From NCBI GenBank assembly GCA_018267365.1, contig JAFDYQ010000034.1:1-50139 (forward strand): DNA of 50,139 nt. The letters are read 5' to 3'. The notes below the pieces were generated by a model. That model had not been told where the DNA came from and did not search any database. It saw only the letters and a list, made by a program, of their open reading frames with translations. Made by a program: the position numbers and the translations under genes. Shown here piece after piece: positions 24,179-33,878 of the stretch (position 1 is its first letter; each line of letters opens with the position of its first letter). Source of the stretch: Bacteroidota bacterium. Its GTDB lineage: Bacteria; Bacteroidota; Bacteroidia; Chitinophagales; LD1.

Positions 24179-25492
24179 TTACTTACTCAGCACCACCTTC
24201 TTAGTAGTGTGCGCACCATTCTTCACGATATCTATCGTATAGACACCACCTGCCAGACTGCTGATATCGAGCTTCAGTGCACCAGCTTGTGTTACCATAT
24301 TCACACCCATCGTCTCTCCGAGCATGTTATATACCACTACAGTTGTAGCCGCGTCCGTACTCTCCGCAGAGCGTACATATACTATACCAGTGGTCGGGTT
24401 AGGATAAACCGCTACGGTAGTCGCAGCAGCCTCAGATACAGCGAGTGGATAGGACTTTGTAGCCAGCATCGGGCGGTTTATCTCCAGTGTATTTTGCATC
24501 AGGGCTGCCTGGCCCTTCGTGAAGAGGTTCATGCACTCCTCTGAGGAGTAGTCCATATAGTTTTGTACCATGTCAGGGGCATTGGCGCCGTAGTAGGCCT
24601 CTATCTGAGAGCAGGTGTTGCGGGTCGTGTCACAGTCAAAGTTAGACTGAGTGTTAGCAAACGGCGTATCATCTATGCCATCACTCTGCTGGCAGTCATT
24701 AGTACCAAATGTCGCACCATCGCCCCAGATGTGGCGCAGGCCCAGGTAGTGTCCTATCTCATGCGTACCGGTGCGCCCGCGTATCACAAGGTTCATACCG
24801 CTGAAGTTGATAGGATTGGGGTTATTGGCACCCACAGTACGATAGTCCAGTACGACACCGTCATAGCCCGGCTGCGGTGCTGCCGAGGACTGGCCGGTAG
24901 GCCAGTTAGGCAGGCCATCGGGAGGGTAGGAGTAGCCGAGCAGCTGACCAAAGAGCGACGGCTGCAGGTTTACTACCCATATATTGAGGTAGTGGTCAGG
25001 ATCTATCGCGTCATCTCCACCTGCTGCGCTAAACTTGATAAGAGAATCCGGCAGGCCTGTAAAGAGGTCAAGTGTAAACTGGTTGCTGGTCTGTACGCGG
25101 ACCGTGCTGTGCAGCGTAAACTGTATGTGCGTATCTGCGCCTACACTGTCAAAGTATGATATCGTATTGATAGCATCGGCATTAGTGCGGCTATAGTCTG
25201 CGTTTAGCACGTCTATCTCAGACTGGAGGATACTATCGTCCAGGTTTTCGGCGGCAGTGCCATACACCACATGAAAAATGATCGGGATAGTATATGTCAC
25301 AGCATTGGTGGCGCGGCTGGCGCTATGATTTTTGGCACGGTCAAATGCCTGCTGCACAGCGTCTTTATAGCCGGGATGGTGCTGCTCGGTGAGATCCGGT
25401 AGATATTCATTGCCACAAAAGATACGGTGCTGAGATTGGGCGGCGGCGGCCAGGCTTATGGCCAGTAGCCAAAGGGTAAGGAGTTTTTTCAT
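24179..25492 (-). CDS. Secreted M43 (pappalysin-like) zinc metalloprotease with T9SS tail
   Basis: This 437-residue exported protease has a signal peptide in the first ~18 residues (KKLLTLWLLAISLAAAAQ). The catalytic domain has the extended zinc motif HEIGHYLGLRH (244-254) and a downstream Met-turn in QNYMDYSSEECM. The C-terminal ~80 residues form a T9SS type A sorting domain with VYPNPTTGIVYV, a GGVYTIDI block and the lysine-rich end. It is therefore predicted to be secreted across the outer membrane by the type IX system, whose regulator PorX is encoded 1.4 kb away. The substrate is unknown. Confidence 0.9.
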   Translation of the reverse strand: MKKLLTLWLLAISLAAAAQSQHRIFCGNEYLPDLTEQHHPGYKDAVQQAFDRAKNHSASRATNAVTYTIPIIFHVVYGTAAENLDDSILQSEIDVLNADYSRTNADAINTISYFDSVGADTHIQFTLHSTVRVQTSNQFTLDLFTGLPDSLIKFSAAGGDDAIDPDHYLNIWVVNLQPSLFGQLLGYSYPPDGLPNWPTGQSSAAPQPGYDGVVLDYRTVGANNPNPINFSGMNLVIRGRTGTHEIGHYLGLRHIWGDGATFGTNDCQQSDGIDDTPFANTQSNFDCDTTRNTCSQIEAYYGANAPDMVQNYMDYSSEECMNLFTKGQAALMQNTLEINRPMLATKSYPLAVSEAAATTVAVYPNPTTGIVYVRSAESTDAATTVVVYNMLGETMGVNMVTQAGALKLDISSLAGGVYTIDIVKNGAHTTKKVVLSK

Positions 25493-25661
25493 TTATGTGT
25501 TTGTTGGGTTATCAAAAATGGGATATTTAGTGCCATTTCAAAATTCTGCGCAGTAAACGGCTTATACCTATCGGCAAAAAGCAGGAGAGACCGCTGACTC
25601 GCCAAAAAAACTTATAAAGGGATCTTTTCCGTGCTAGGTAGTGAGGCTGGTCACAGGCACC

Positions 25662-25691
25662 TTTGACTACCCGCCAAATTGGCTATATTTG
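25662..25691 (+). promoter_or_regulatory. Bacteroidota promoter for uppS-bamA
   Basis: TTTG at 25662-25665 and TATATTTG at 25684-25691, separated by 18 bp, match the Bacteroidota -33/-7 consensus exactly. The site lies 73 bp upstream of the uppS ATG, within a 250-bp non-coding region. Confidence 0.65.
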
Positions 25692-25764
25692 CCGACTTTC
25701 GTATAATTGTTAAATTAAGCCGTAGCCTGATCAGGATCAAAATATTTTGACCACACGGCGTTTA

Positions 25765-26532
25765 ATGCAAGATCCAGAGATGAGCCTCAAAGACTCAATA
25801 GACCAGACCCGGCTCCCGCAGCACATAGCCATCATTATGGATGGCAATGGTCGTTGGGCCAAGTCTCAGGGTAAAAACAGGCTCTTTGGACATAGTAATG
25901 GTGTATCTGCCGTGCGTGAGGTATCAGAGGGGTGTGCAGAACTGGGGGTGAAGTACCTGACACTATATGCCTTCTCTACCGAAAACTGGAACCGGCCCAT
26001 CCTCGAGGTGACCGGCCTCATGGACCTGCTGCTCAAGACCACCCGCTCGGAGATCAAGACCCTGCAGAAAAACAATATACGCCTGAGGGCGATAGGAGAT
26101 ATGGATGCACTGCCAGCCAGCACTGCACGTGAGCTGCGCCAGGCTATAGCAGATACTGCGGGCAATACCCGTATGGACCTGATCCTGGCACTGAACTATA
26201 GCGGCAAGGCTGAGATCCTGCGGGCTGTAAGGCAGATAGCAGAGTCGGCCAGGGCTGGCACACTGAGGCCTGGGGATATCACTGAGCAGATGGTCACAGA
26301 CCACCTGTATACAGCGGGTATCCCTGACCCTGAGCTGATGATACGTACCAGCGGTGAGCAGCGCATCAGCAATTTTCTGCTGTGGCAGCTAGCCTATGCG
26401 GAGTTCTATTTTACAGAGAAATTCTGGCCCGAATTTGACCGGGAGGAGCTATACCGGGCTATTCTCACCTACCAGCATAGAGAGCGCCGGTTTGGCAAGA
26501 CGACGGAGCAGGTAAAAGAGGAAGGGAAATAA
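25765..26532 (+). CDS. uppS: Isoprenyl transferase (undecaprenyl diphosphate synthase)
   Basis: This cis-prenyltransferase makes the C55 lipid carrier for peptidoglycan and other envelope glycans. Family blocks are IIMDGNGRWAK (catalytic Asp), LTLYAFSTENW, LALNYSGKAEI and RTSGEQRISNF with AYAEFYF near the C-terminus. The frame opens with a TTG at 25747. ATG 25765 is preferred and ATG 25780 (MSLKDSID) is equally possible, since both precede the conserved LPQHIAIIMDG. It sits 32 bp upstream of bamA, an envelope-biogenesis pair common in Bacteroidota. Confidence 0.95.
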   Translation: MQDPEMSLKDSIDQTRLPQHIAIIMDGNGRWAKSQGKNRLFGHSNGVSAVREVSEGCAELGVKYLTLYAFSTENWNRPILEVTGLMDLLLKTTRSEIKTLQKNNIRLRAIGDMDALPASTARELRQAIADTAGNTRMDLILALNYSGKAEILRAVRQIAESARAGTLRPGDITEQMVTDHLYTAGIPDPELMIRTSGEQRISNFLLWQLAYAEFYFTEKFWPEFDREELYRAILTYQHRERRFGKTTEQVKEEGK

Positions 26533-26564
26533 AGAAGGATTAAGATAGATAGTAAAGCATACAA

Positions 26565-29291
26565 GTGAATCAAGGCAGCATAGTAAGATATATACATGGT
26601 CTTTTGGGTAGTACGATATGCCTTTTGGTAGCTGTCTGCATGATGGTGAGCCTGCCTGTGGCAGCGCAGACAGATACTATCACAAATGTATATATAGACT
26701 ATAATACACCCCGGGAGTATACGATAGCGCACATCACCGTAAAGGGTACGGAGAACCTGGATAAATCTATCCTCATCTCTCTCTCCGGCCTGAGGCAGGG
26801 AGAAAAAATCAAGATACCGGGAGAGGATATTTCAAAGGCGATCAAGAACCTGTGGAAACAGCGGCTTTTCACTGATGTATCAGTGGATATCGAGAAGGTA
26901 GTAGGAGATGAGATATTTCTCCAGATAAATGTGCAGGACAGACCGCGTATCGGCTCTTATTCCCTCAAGGGTATCAAGAATGCTGATGTAGAAGAGCTGA
27001 AAAAGAAGCTGGACCTGCGCGCAGGCATCATTTTCAGTGACAACCTCAAAAAGAAATCAATCGAGGTGATCCGCAACTATTATATAGACAAAGGATTCCT
27101 CAATGTAGTGGTAGCAGTGAGAGAGACGCCAGATACCACCCGCAGCCTGGCCCGCAGAAATTCTACCCTGGTCAATTTCTACATAGACAAAGGCGCTGCA
27201 GTCAAGATCCGGTCTATCAACTTTGAAGGCGTATCAGCTTTTACTGAGCCCATGCTGAAGCATAAGATGAAGGAAACCAAGGAACGCGTGAAATTTCAAA
27301 TGGATAGCATTCTGCGCTTCCGTAGCAATTTCAAGAAATTTGGCTATCACCCTAAGTGGTATACGGTACCGGGTAGCCTCTCCCCGGTCAGCTGGTATTC
27401 CTATCTCGAGCATTTTGTCAACTTGAATGTCTTCAAGGCATCAAAATTCCGCCGCAAGGAGTTTGAAGAAGATAAAAAGAAGGTGATCGAGTTCTACAAT
27501 ACAAAAGGTTACCGTGATGCCCGCATCGTTTATGACACGGTCTACAGGGAGGATCCCCAGAATCTGGTGATCAATATCAAGATAGACGAGGGCCGCAAAT
27601 ACTATTTCCGCAATATATTCTTCAACGGCAATACGAAGTATCCTGACTCACTGCTCGCTAAGATCATTAACATACACCGCGGTGAAGTCTACAATGCACA
27701 TGCGCTGGAAGAGAAGCTTTTCTCCAATCCAAACGGTGGTGATGTGAGCTCTCTGTATATGGATGATGGTTACCTCTTCTTCTCGATCACACCTGCAGAG
27801 GTACGGGTAGAGGGCGACTCTATAGATGTAGAGCTGCGTATCAGCGAGGGGCCTCAGGCTACGATCAATGAGGTGCGTATCATGGGCAATACCAAGACAA
27901 ATGAAAAAGTGATCCGCCGTGAGCTACGTACCCTGCCCGGCAATAAATTCAGCCGGTCAGACCTGATCCGCTCACAGCGCGAGATCATCAACCTGGGCTA
28001 CTTTGACCCGCAGCAGCTGGATGTAGTACCGATACCTAATGCCGAAAATGGTACAGTGGACATAGAGTACCGCGTCACTGAGAAGCCATCTGACCAGCTG
28101 GAGCTCTCTGCCGGCTATGGCGGCTCTAACTATGGCCTCACAGGTACTCTCGGTGTCACTTTTACAAACTTCTCTCTCCGCAATATCATCAATAAAAAAT
28201 CGTGGAACCCACTGCCGAGCGGTGATGGCCAGCGTCTCAGTGTACGTGTGCAGTCAGGCGGCAAGATGAGCCAATTCTACACACTGTCATTCACAGAGCC
28301 CTGGCTCGGCGGCAAGAAGCCAAACTCCCTCACGTTTGCATTCAACCGTACGAATATCTACTCCTATGATAACGGTCTGACGTATGCCTCTACAGGTCAC
28401 TACTTCTCTACCGGTGGTACAGTATCCTGGGCTACACGCCTCAAGAAGCCGGATGACTTCTTCACTTTTGAGGCTGCTCTCACCTATCAGTACTATCAGA
28501 TAGTAAACTCATCATACCTTCCGATCTTCTCCTATGACAATGGCTCCGGTGCCGGCAACTCTCACAACCTGAACCTCTCCCTGATCCTCAGCCGCAACTC
28601 TCTGGACCAGGTACTGTATCCTAAGCACGGCTCCAGCTTTATGCTCTCAGTGACGGGTACACTGCCATACTCCAGGATGTTCCCGGGACGGATGAGGATC
28701 AACTACTCTGATACCAATGTGACTCCCGAGCAACGCTACAAATACATAGAGTTTTTCAAGGTGAAATTCTTTGCAGACTGGTATACTACTATCTATCAGA
28801 ATCTTGTCTTCCGCGCATCTGCCAAATTTGGCTTCCTTGGCACCTACAATTCTCAACTAGGCCTCTCTCCGTTTGAGCGCTTTGAGGTGGGTGGCGATGG
28901 TATCAGTACATACTCTATCCTCGGCAAAGAAATCGTGCGCCTCCGTGGCTATGATGTGATCAGCCCGACCTCACCGCCGGCTACGATAGCGGGAGCTGCG
29001 ATCTTCAATAAGTTTACGGCGGAGATTCGATACCCCATATCGCTCAATCCATCTGCTACGATCTTTGCCCTCGCCTTCCTGGAGGGTGGCAATACCTGGC
29101 AGAATATCAGGGACTACCGTCCGTACATGCTGAATAAGTCAGTAGGTATAGGGGTGCGCGTGTTCCTCCCTATGTTTGGTCTCCTGGGTCTTGACTACGG
29201 CTTCCCGCTGGACAAGGTGATCTACAGCAGCGGCAGCAAAGCTAATCCTAACGGCCGTATCAACATCGTACTCGGTCAGGAGCCGGAGTAA
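26565..29291 (+). CDS. bamA: Outer membrane protein assembly factor BamA
   Basis: This 908-residue Omp85 protein folds and inserts outer-membrane beta-barrels. It has a signal peptide ending at about VAAQ, then POTRA repeats over ~residues 45-510 (for example YTIAHITVKGTENLDKS, IRSINFEGVSAF, INEVRIMGNTKTNEKV) and a C-terminal 16-strand barrel. The L6 signature VRLRGYDV and typical terminal aromatic strands are present. The start is a GTG; no ATG lies before the signal peptide. The barrel and POTRA count are of normal size for Bacteroidota. Confidence 0.95.
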   Translation: MNQGSIVRYIHGLLGSTICLLVAVCMMVSLPVAAQTDTITNVYIDYNTPREYTIAHITVKGTENLDKSILISLSGLRQGEKIKIPGEDISKAIKNLWKQRLFTDVSVDIEKVVGDEIFLQINVQDRPRIGSYSLKGIKNADVEELKKKLDLRAGIIFSDNLKKKSIEVIRNYYIDKGFLNVVVAVRETPDTTRSLARRNSTLVNFYIDKGAAVKIRSINFEGVSAFTEPMLKHKMKETKERVKFQMDSILRFRSNFKKFGYHPKWYTVPGSLSPVSWYSYLEHFVNLNVFKASKFRRKEFEEDKKKVIEFYNTKGYRDARIVYDTVYREDPQNLVINIKIDEGRKYYFRNIFFNGNTKYPDSLLAKIINIHRGEVYNAHALEEKLFSNPNGGDVSSLYMDDGYLFFSITPAEVRVEGDSIDVELRISEGPQATINEVRIMGNTKTNEKVIRRELRTLPGNKFSRSDLIRSQREIINLGYFDPQQLDVVPIPNAENGTVDIEYRVTEKPSDQLELSAGYGGSNYGLTGTLGVTFTNFSLRNIINKKSWNPLPSGDGQRLSVRVQSGGKMSQFYTLSFTEPWLGGKKPNSLTFAFNRTNIYSYDNGLTYASTGHYFSTGGTVSWATRLKKPDDFFTFEAALTYQYYQIVNSSYLPIFSYDNGSGAGNSHNLNLSLILSRNSLDQVLYPKHGSSFMLSVTGTLPYSRMFPGRMRINYSDTNVTPEQRYKYIEFFKVKFFADWYTTIYQNLVFRASAKFGFLGTYNSQLGLSPFERFEVGGDGISTYSILGKEIVRLRGYDVISPTSPPATIAGAAIFNKFTAEIRYPISLNPSATIFALAFLEGGNTWQNIRDYRPYMLNKSVGIGVRVFLPMFGLLGLDYGFPLDKVIYSSGSKANPNGRINIVLGQEPE

Positions 29292-29520
29292 AAGCGGCGG
29301 CGGTCAGCGATACTGGATGCTGATTTCTCGGTGCTTGATTCTGGATGTTAGTTTCTTGATCCAGGATAGAGTATCAATCTTCTTCGATTACATTTATCGG
29401 ATCAAGGTGTTTTTCTACGATGCGATCTGGCAGGTGTATTAAAGGGATAGCGGCTAAACGCCCGTCTTGCCTGTTATCAGGATATTGCATCCACAATCTA
29501 GTATTCAGCATCTACGTTTC

Positions 29521-29754
29521 TCACGGTACCGGGTCATATCCGTGCCCACCCCATGGATGGCAGGATAAGATACGCCTGATGGTCAGATAGGAACCTTTGA
29601 TAGGACCATGCTTCCGCAGCGCCTCTATGCCATACTGGCTACAGGTAGGAGTGTAGCGGCAGCTCCGCGGCAGATGCGGAGATATGAGCATCTGGTAGCC
29701 ACGTATGAGATATACCAGTACCTGAGAAAACAACCTGCTGATAGCCGATAGCAT
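29521..29754 (-). CDS. yidD: Membrane protein insertion efficiency factor YidD
   Basis: This 77-residue protein has the full YidD signature: [20 protein letters not shown], then [12 protein letters not shown] with its conserved Cys, and the C-terminal [17 protein letters not shown]. YidD works beside YidC at the inner membrane. The frame extends upstream to 29877, but that extension overlaps the preceding gene. ATG 29754 gives the family length and follows the stop of the upstream beta-barrel gene by 52 bp. Confidence 0.92.
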   Translation of the reverse strand: MLSAISRLFSQVLVYLIRGYQMLISPHLPRSCRYTPTCSQYGIEALRKHGPIKGSYLTIRRILSCHPWGGHGYDPVP

Positions 29755-29806
29755 ACTGCTAAGATAAGACGAAAATATAAGGCCAGTTATTGCAGGCCGC
29801 GCGACT

Positions 29807-30535
29807 TTAGAGCCCGTTAAACGAGATGCCGAGGGACCATTCATTGGCCAGCGGGCCACGTCCTTGCTTGAATACATTCAACAGTCCGTAGTATCCGGTG
29901 ATATTGAAGCTACTATATCCTATGCGCAGCGTAGGCCCCATACGGAAGAGGTTAAAATCTCCGTATGGCTTCTCCTTCACATTGTAGTGCGGGTTCTTAA
30001 ATACGACTTTGGTATAGGCATCTACCTTCACACCAAACTTGAAGCCAATATTAAACTTCCATACCTGGTCCAGTTTGTCCCTGTTGGTCCTGATACGCAG
30101 CTCGAGCGGCACGTCTATCCAGGTCTCCGTGAGCTTATTGATCTTGATAGAATCATGGTAATTAGCCAGAGGATATGGATGGAAGCGCGCACCGGAAGAT
30201 GCCGAATCTGTCAGGCGGGAGTTAGTGTATATATTGACCCAGCTGATACCTGCACCGATCGCAAAGCTGACCCTTGACTTTTTGATCTGTAGGTCATACA
30301 TAGCGTAGAGGTTCAGGCCGCGGGAGTAGTACTGGGTCTTCATCCCGTTCTCATTTTTGTGGATCCAGTTTGTAGCATTCAGGTCTAGTACGAGGCGGTC
30401 CTTCGGCACATTCATTACGTAGGGCTTCCTTTCCTTCTTGGCAGGTTTAGCCGTACCTATAGAGTCGGTCTGAGCCGAGGCGGCTGCTACTACAGATATG
30501 ACCAGGAGGAGAACCGTCAATACTTTCTTCATCAA
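29807..30535 (-). CDS. Outer membrane beta-barrel protein
   Basis: This 242-residue exported protein has a signal peptide ([20 protein letters not shown]) and a Lys/Pro-rich linker. A series of amphipathic strands then forms a small beta-barrel ([63 protein letters not shown]). The pattern resembles PorT-like proteins of Bacteroidota, but it is not assignable to a named family. It is upstream of yidD in the same direction. Confidence 0.7.
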   Translation of the reverse strand: MMKKVLTVLLLVISVVAAASAQTDSIGTAKPAKKERKPYVMNVPKDRLVLDLNATNWIHKNENGMKTQYYSRGLNLYAMYDLQIKKSRVSFAIGAGISWVNIYTNSRLTDSASSGARFHPYPLANYHDSIKINKLTETWIDVPLELRIRTNRDKLDQVWKFNIGFKFGVKVDAYTKVVFKNPHYNVKEKPYGDFNLFRMGPTLRIGYSSFNITGYYGLLNVFKQGRGPLANEWSLGISFNGL

Positions 30536-30665
30536 ACTACAGTTTTTTGGGTGCGCTAAAGTAACACAATTAACGAAAATGCCTGATGGGCACCGCGTCT
30601 AACGCGAAAGCGGGCAATAGATTGTGTGATTTTTACAGGCATGCCAGGGGCATGGTACAGAGCAG

Positions 30666-32297
30666 CTACCCCAGGTAGCGGCCTTCTATAGGCATACGCC
30701 TGCCCATACCAAAGGCCTTGGGCGAGACGCGCAGGATAGGTGGTGCCTGGTAGCGCTTCCATTCATTCATATTGACCATACGCAGGATGCGATCTACCAG
30801 CGCCTTGTCATATCCCTGTGCTACCAGTTCTTTGGGTCCTTGGCGCAATTCTATATACTGATACAATACCTTGTCCAGGATATCATAATCCGGCAGCGAG
30901 TCTGAGTCTTTCTGTCCGGGTCTCAACTCGGCGCTCGGTGCCTTGGTGAGTATGTTTTGAGGGATCACTTCACCCGTGCGATTGATATACCGCGCCAGCT
31001 CATACACCTGCATTTTGTAGACATCGCCCAGCACTGCCAGGCCGCCACACATATCTCCGTAGAGTGTACCATAGCCCACGGCAGCTTCACTCTTGTTGGT
31101 CGTATTGAGTAGTATATAGCCAAACTTATTGCTCATGGCCATGAGGAGCGTACCACGCACGCGCGCCTGCAGGTTTTCTTCCGCTACATTTTGGGGAAGG
31201 TTCTTGAAGAATGGAGCCAGCGTCCTGAGGTATTCCTGAAAGGGCGCCTCGATCGGGATGATCTCGTGCGGTGAGCCGAGGTTTTTTACCAGTGCCAGAG
31301 AGTCATCTACGGAGTGCCCGCTGGAGTACGCCGACGGCAGTAGCACCGAGAGTACGTTTTCCCTACCCAAGGCCTCCACGGCCAGGCAAAGCACCAGTGC
31401 GGAATCAATACCACCACTCAGCCCGAGGATAGCTTTCCTGAAGCCTAGTTTGGAGAAATAATCCCGTATGCCCAATACCAGCGCATCATGTATGAGTGAT
31501 ATCGGGGAAGGCAGATCAAAGGTTATCGGCTGCCTTAGAGTCTCTACATCTACTGTGCGAACCTCCTCGCTAAAAAATGGCAACTGTGCACCCAGCTCAC
31601 CGCCCGCGCCCACCACTACGGAGCCGCCGTCAAATATCAGCTCTGTCTGCGCCCCTACCTGATTGACATAGACCATTGGTAGTTTGTAGCGTTCACAGTT
31701 GGCCCGCACCACGCCCATACGCTCGTGATACTGCCTGTAGCTGAAAGGAGATGCAGAGAGATTGATCATGAGGTCGGGCTGGAGTTTGATCAGTTCATCC
31801 ATGGGGCAGGCCACATAGAGCGGATTTTCATTGCCTACATTCCAGATATCCTCACAGATGGTGATGGCCAGTTTGCGCCCTTTAAACTCTACTAACTGAA
31901 AAACTGTATTAGGTTCAAAATAGCGGTACTCGTCAAAGATGTCATACGTAGGCAGCAGGGTTTTGTGGATCACCTGCTGTATCTTGCCCTGATAGAGAAA
32001 CCAGGCAGAGTTAAAGAGATCTTTGCCTTCCGGGCGCGGATTGCGCGATGGAGCGCCCACTACCGCTGCTACACTCGTAGTGTGCTGTGCGATCTCCTCT
32101 ACCGCCTCGCGGCATTTCTCTATATAGTCGTCAAACTCCAGGAAATCGCGCGACGGGTAGCCGCATACACCGAGCTCACTACACACTACCAGCTCGGCTC
32201 CTTGAGCCTCAGCTGTTTTGATCGCTGCTATTATTTTATCCGTATTGGCCCGGAAGTTGCCCACATGGATATTGAGCTGGGCGAGTCCTACTTTCAT
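30666..32297 (-). CDS. nadE: Glutamine-dependent NAD+ synthase
   Basis: This 543-residue two-domain enzyme makes NAD+ from deamido-NAD+ using glutamine. The N-terminal nitrilase-type glutaminase domain (1-260) has the triad Glu41 (CSELGVCGYPSRD), Lys112 (KTLLP) and Cys148 (AITICEDIWN). The C-terminal synthetase domain carries the ATP-pyrophosphatase loop LGLSGGIDSA (~291-300) and TKAPSAELRPGQKDSDSLP. Length and motif order match the bacterial type. It begins 9 bp after the stop of the next upstream gene, so the two may be cotranscribed. Confidence 0.96.
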   Translation of the reverse strand: MKVGLAQLNIHVGNFRANTDKIIAAIKTAEAQGAELVVCSELGVCGYPSRDFLEFDDYIEKCREAVEEIAQHTTSVAAVVGAPSRNPRPEGKDLFNSAWFLYQGKIQQVIHKTLLPTYDIFDEYRYFEPNTVFQLVEFKGRKLAITICEDIWNVGNENPLYVACPMDELIKLQPDLMINLSASPFSYRQYHERMGVVRANCERYKLPMVYVNQVGAQTELIFDGGSVVVGAGGELGAQLPFFSEEVRTVDVETLRQPITFDLPSPISLIHDALVLGIRDYFSKLGFRKAILGLSGGIDSALVLCLAVEALGRENVLSVLLPSAYSSGHSVDDSLALVKNLGSPHEIIPIEAPFQEYLRTLAPFFKNLPQNVAEENLQARVRGTLLMAMSNKFGYILLNTTNKSEAAVGYGTLYGDMCGGLAVLGDVYKMQVYELARYINRTGEVIPQNILTKAPSAELRPGQKDSDSLPDYDILDKVLYQYIELRQGPKELVAQGYDKALVDRILRMVNMNEWKRYQAPPILRVSPKAFGMGRRMPIEGRYLG

Positions 32298-32306
32298 ATA
32301 CTGTCA

Positions 32307-33041
32307 TTAAAACATGGCACCTATGCTCAGGAGCACATTGCGCACTACTACTGCGTCTTTTTTAGGATTCACAGACGTATCCTTTATCTGGTTTACAAAG
32401 CCATTGTGATAGTGCACGGCAAAGAAGACCGACGTTTTATCATTGATCACATACTCCATACCACCGCCTACGCTGAGGCGAAAGTCAAATATCTGGTAGC
32501 GGAACTCCGGTATCAGTTTCTGTACTTCGTTTCCGTTTTGCAGCACATTTTCTTTGGATATAGAGACCACTGATGGAGGTATGCTGCCGGCCTGTGTGAT
32601 ATTGTCGCTATAGTTGGCCCTGGCTGACACATTAAATACAAAGGAGCCACCCAACTCACCAAAGAGAATGTACTTATCCTTAAACGCATTTGTCTTCAGT
32701 TTCAGGTACAGCGGCAGCATGATGTAATTAGTTTTGTAACGCTCCAGTACAGACTTGCCGCCTGATAGTACGCTGAAAGTATCGCGGCCTTTGACTCCGC
32801 CCATATCCATACCACCATAGAGGCCGGTGGAAATAGCATAATTCTGGTCTTTGAAATAGTATTCTATCTTCAGGCCGTAGGTCATACCAAAGCCGGCTAC
32901 CCCTTTGCTTATATCTTTCCCCATGGGCTTCATCCATGATGCACCTGGTGCGGCAAAGAGGCCCAGCTTCACTTTGTCACTAATACTGAAGGCATGTGTA
33001 GCGATGGACACGATAGCAATAAGGAGTACTACTTTCTTCAT
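32307..33041 (-). CDS. PorT-like outer membrane beta-barrel protein
   Basis: A 244-residue protein with a signal peptide (KKVVLLIAIVSIATHAFS) and the alternating pattern of a small barrel: VKLGLFAAPGASWM, FGMTYGLKIEYYF, YAISTGLYGGMDMGG, IMLPLYLKLKTN, FGELGGSFVFNVSA and the final FFAVHYHNGF. This matches the PorT/outer-membrane-barrel superfamily that is abundant in Bacteroidota. Its specific role is unknown. It may be the first gene of an operon with nadE. Confidence 0.75.
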   Translation of the reverse strand: MKKVVLLIAIVSIATHAFSISDKVKLGLFAAPGASWMKPMGKDISKGVAGFGMTYGLKIEYYFKDQNYAISTGLYGGMDMGGVKGRDTFSVLSGGKSVLERYKTNYIMLPLYLKLKTNAFKDKYILFGELGGSFVFNVSARANYSDNITQAGSIPPSVVSISKENVLQNGNEVQKLIPEFRYQIFDFRLSVGGGMEYVINDKTSVFFAVHYHNGFVNQIKDTSVNPKKDAVVVRNVLLSIGAMF

Positions 33042-33096
33042 AGAGCGGTTTGGTTTAGCTATGTAAAGTTGATGTTTTTATCCGAATAAAACCACA

Positions 33097-33744
33097 TCAG
33101 TCATACGGTGCTAAGATCATGCCACGCCTGATGATATAGGCATGCCACAGCAGGAAGGCTGCGAGGGTACGGTAGGGCCTCCAGTTATTTGCCATCAGAG
33201 CTATCTCCTCTCGGCTTGTAGTGGGTGGGAGATTTTTCACAGCCTTGATACTATTGATCAGAGCTATGTCACCGGTAGGGAAAAGATCACTACGGTGCAA
33301 TACCATCATAAGGTAGACATCTGCAGTCCATTGGCCTATTCCTTTCACGGCGGTCAGGGCCCGGCGGATTTCTTCATTTGATAAATCATGGAACGTATGC
33401 AGCTTTAGCCTGCCATCCAGTACCTGCGCGGCCAGGTCACGCGTGTATATGATCTTTTGTTTGCTGAAATAGCAGGCTTTCAGTTCTTCATCCGTGAGTG
33501 CCAGCAACTTTTCTGGAGTGATATCACCGATCTTCTCCTTGAGCCTGGCCAGCGCTGCCCGGGCTGAGGCCAGTGATACCTGCTGCTCCAGAATGATGTG
33601 AACCAGCGTGGCAAACCCCTCCTGCCGGGACCACTGTGGCGGATAGCCATGAGCCCGTATGATGTTGCGCAGATCTCTATCCCGCCTGGCCAATCTGTCA
33701 CAAATAGCATGAAAATCTGACGCTGAAAATGCTGCATCTTTCAT
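33097..33744 (-). CDS. DNA-3-methyladenine glycosylase II (AlkA-like, HhH-GPD)
   Basis: This 215-residue DNA glycosylase of the helix-hairpin-helix GPD superfamily removes alkylated bases. The hairpin is LTAVKGIGQWTADVYLMM (~130-147), and the catalytic Asp is in LFPTGDIAL (Asp159). An upstream conserved helix, IILEQQVSLASARAAL, is also typical of the AlkA/MAG group. It lacks AlkA's extra N-terminal TBP-like domain, so it is the short type. With tag 9 kb away the genome has two unrelated alkylation-repair glycosylases. Confidence 0.88.
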   Translation of the reverse strand: MKDAAFSASDFHAICDRLARRDRDLRNIIRAHGYPPQWSRQEGFATLVHIILEQQVSLASARAALARLKEKIGDITPEKLLALTDEELKACYFSKQKIIYTRDLAAQVLDGRLKLHTFHDLSNEEIRRALTAVKGIGQWTADVYLMMVLHRSDLFPTGDIALINSIKAVKNLPPTTSREEIALMANNWRPYRTLAAFLLWHAYIIRRGMILAPYD

Positions 33745-33878
33745 AACATAAGATTAATAAATGTGTGTAGCCTGACCATATAATGTGCATATCTGGCTTG
33801 TTAATGATTGCTTAACCTTTTCTAAACGATTTAGCCTTTTGCGGAAGGTACTTTCGCGGCCAATAATCCACCTGAAGT

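Noticed and set aside
29313..29356. Imperfect 16-bp direct repeat (CTGGATGCTGATTTCT and a variant, 28 bp apart) downstream of bamA
   Set aside because: Three mismatches in 16 bases and no partner feature; not enough to call a functional element.
29755..29877. N-terminally extended YidD (118 residues)
   Set aside because: The extension overlaps the upstream beta-barrel gene and has no YidD similarity; the family start at 29754 is better.
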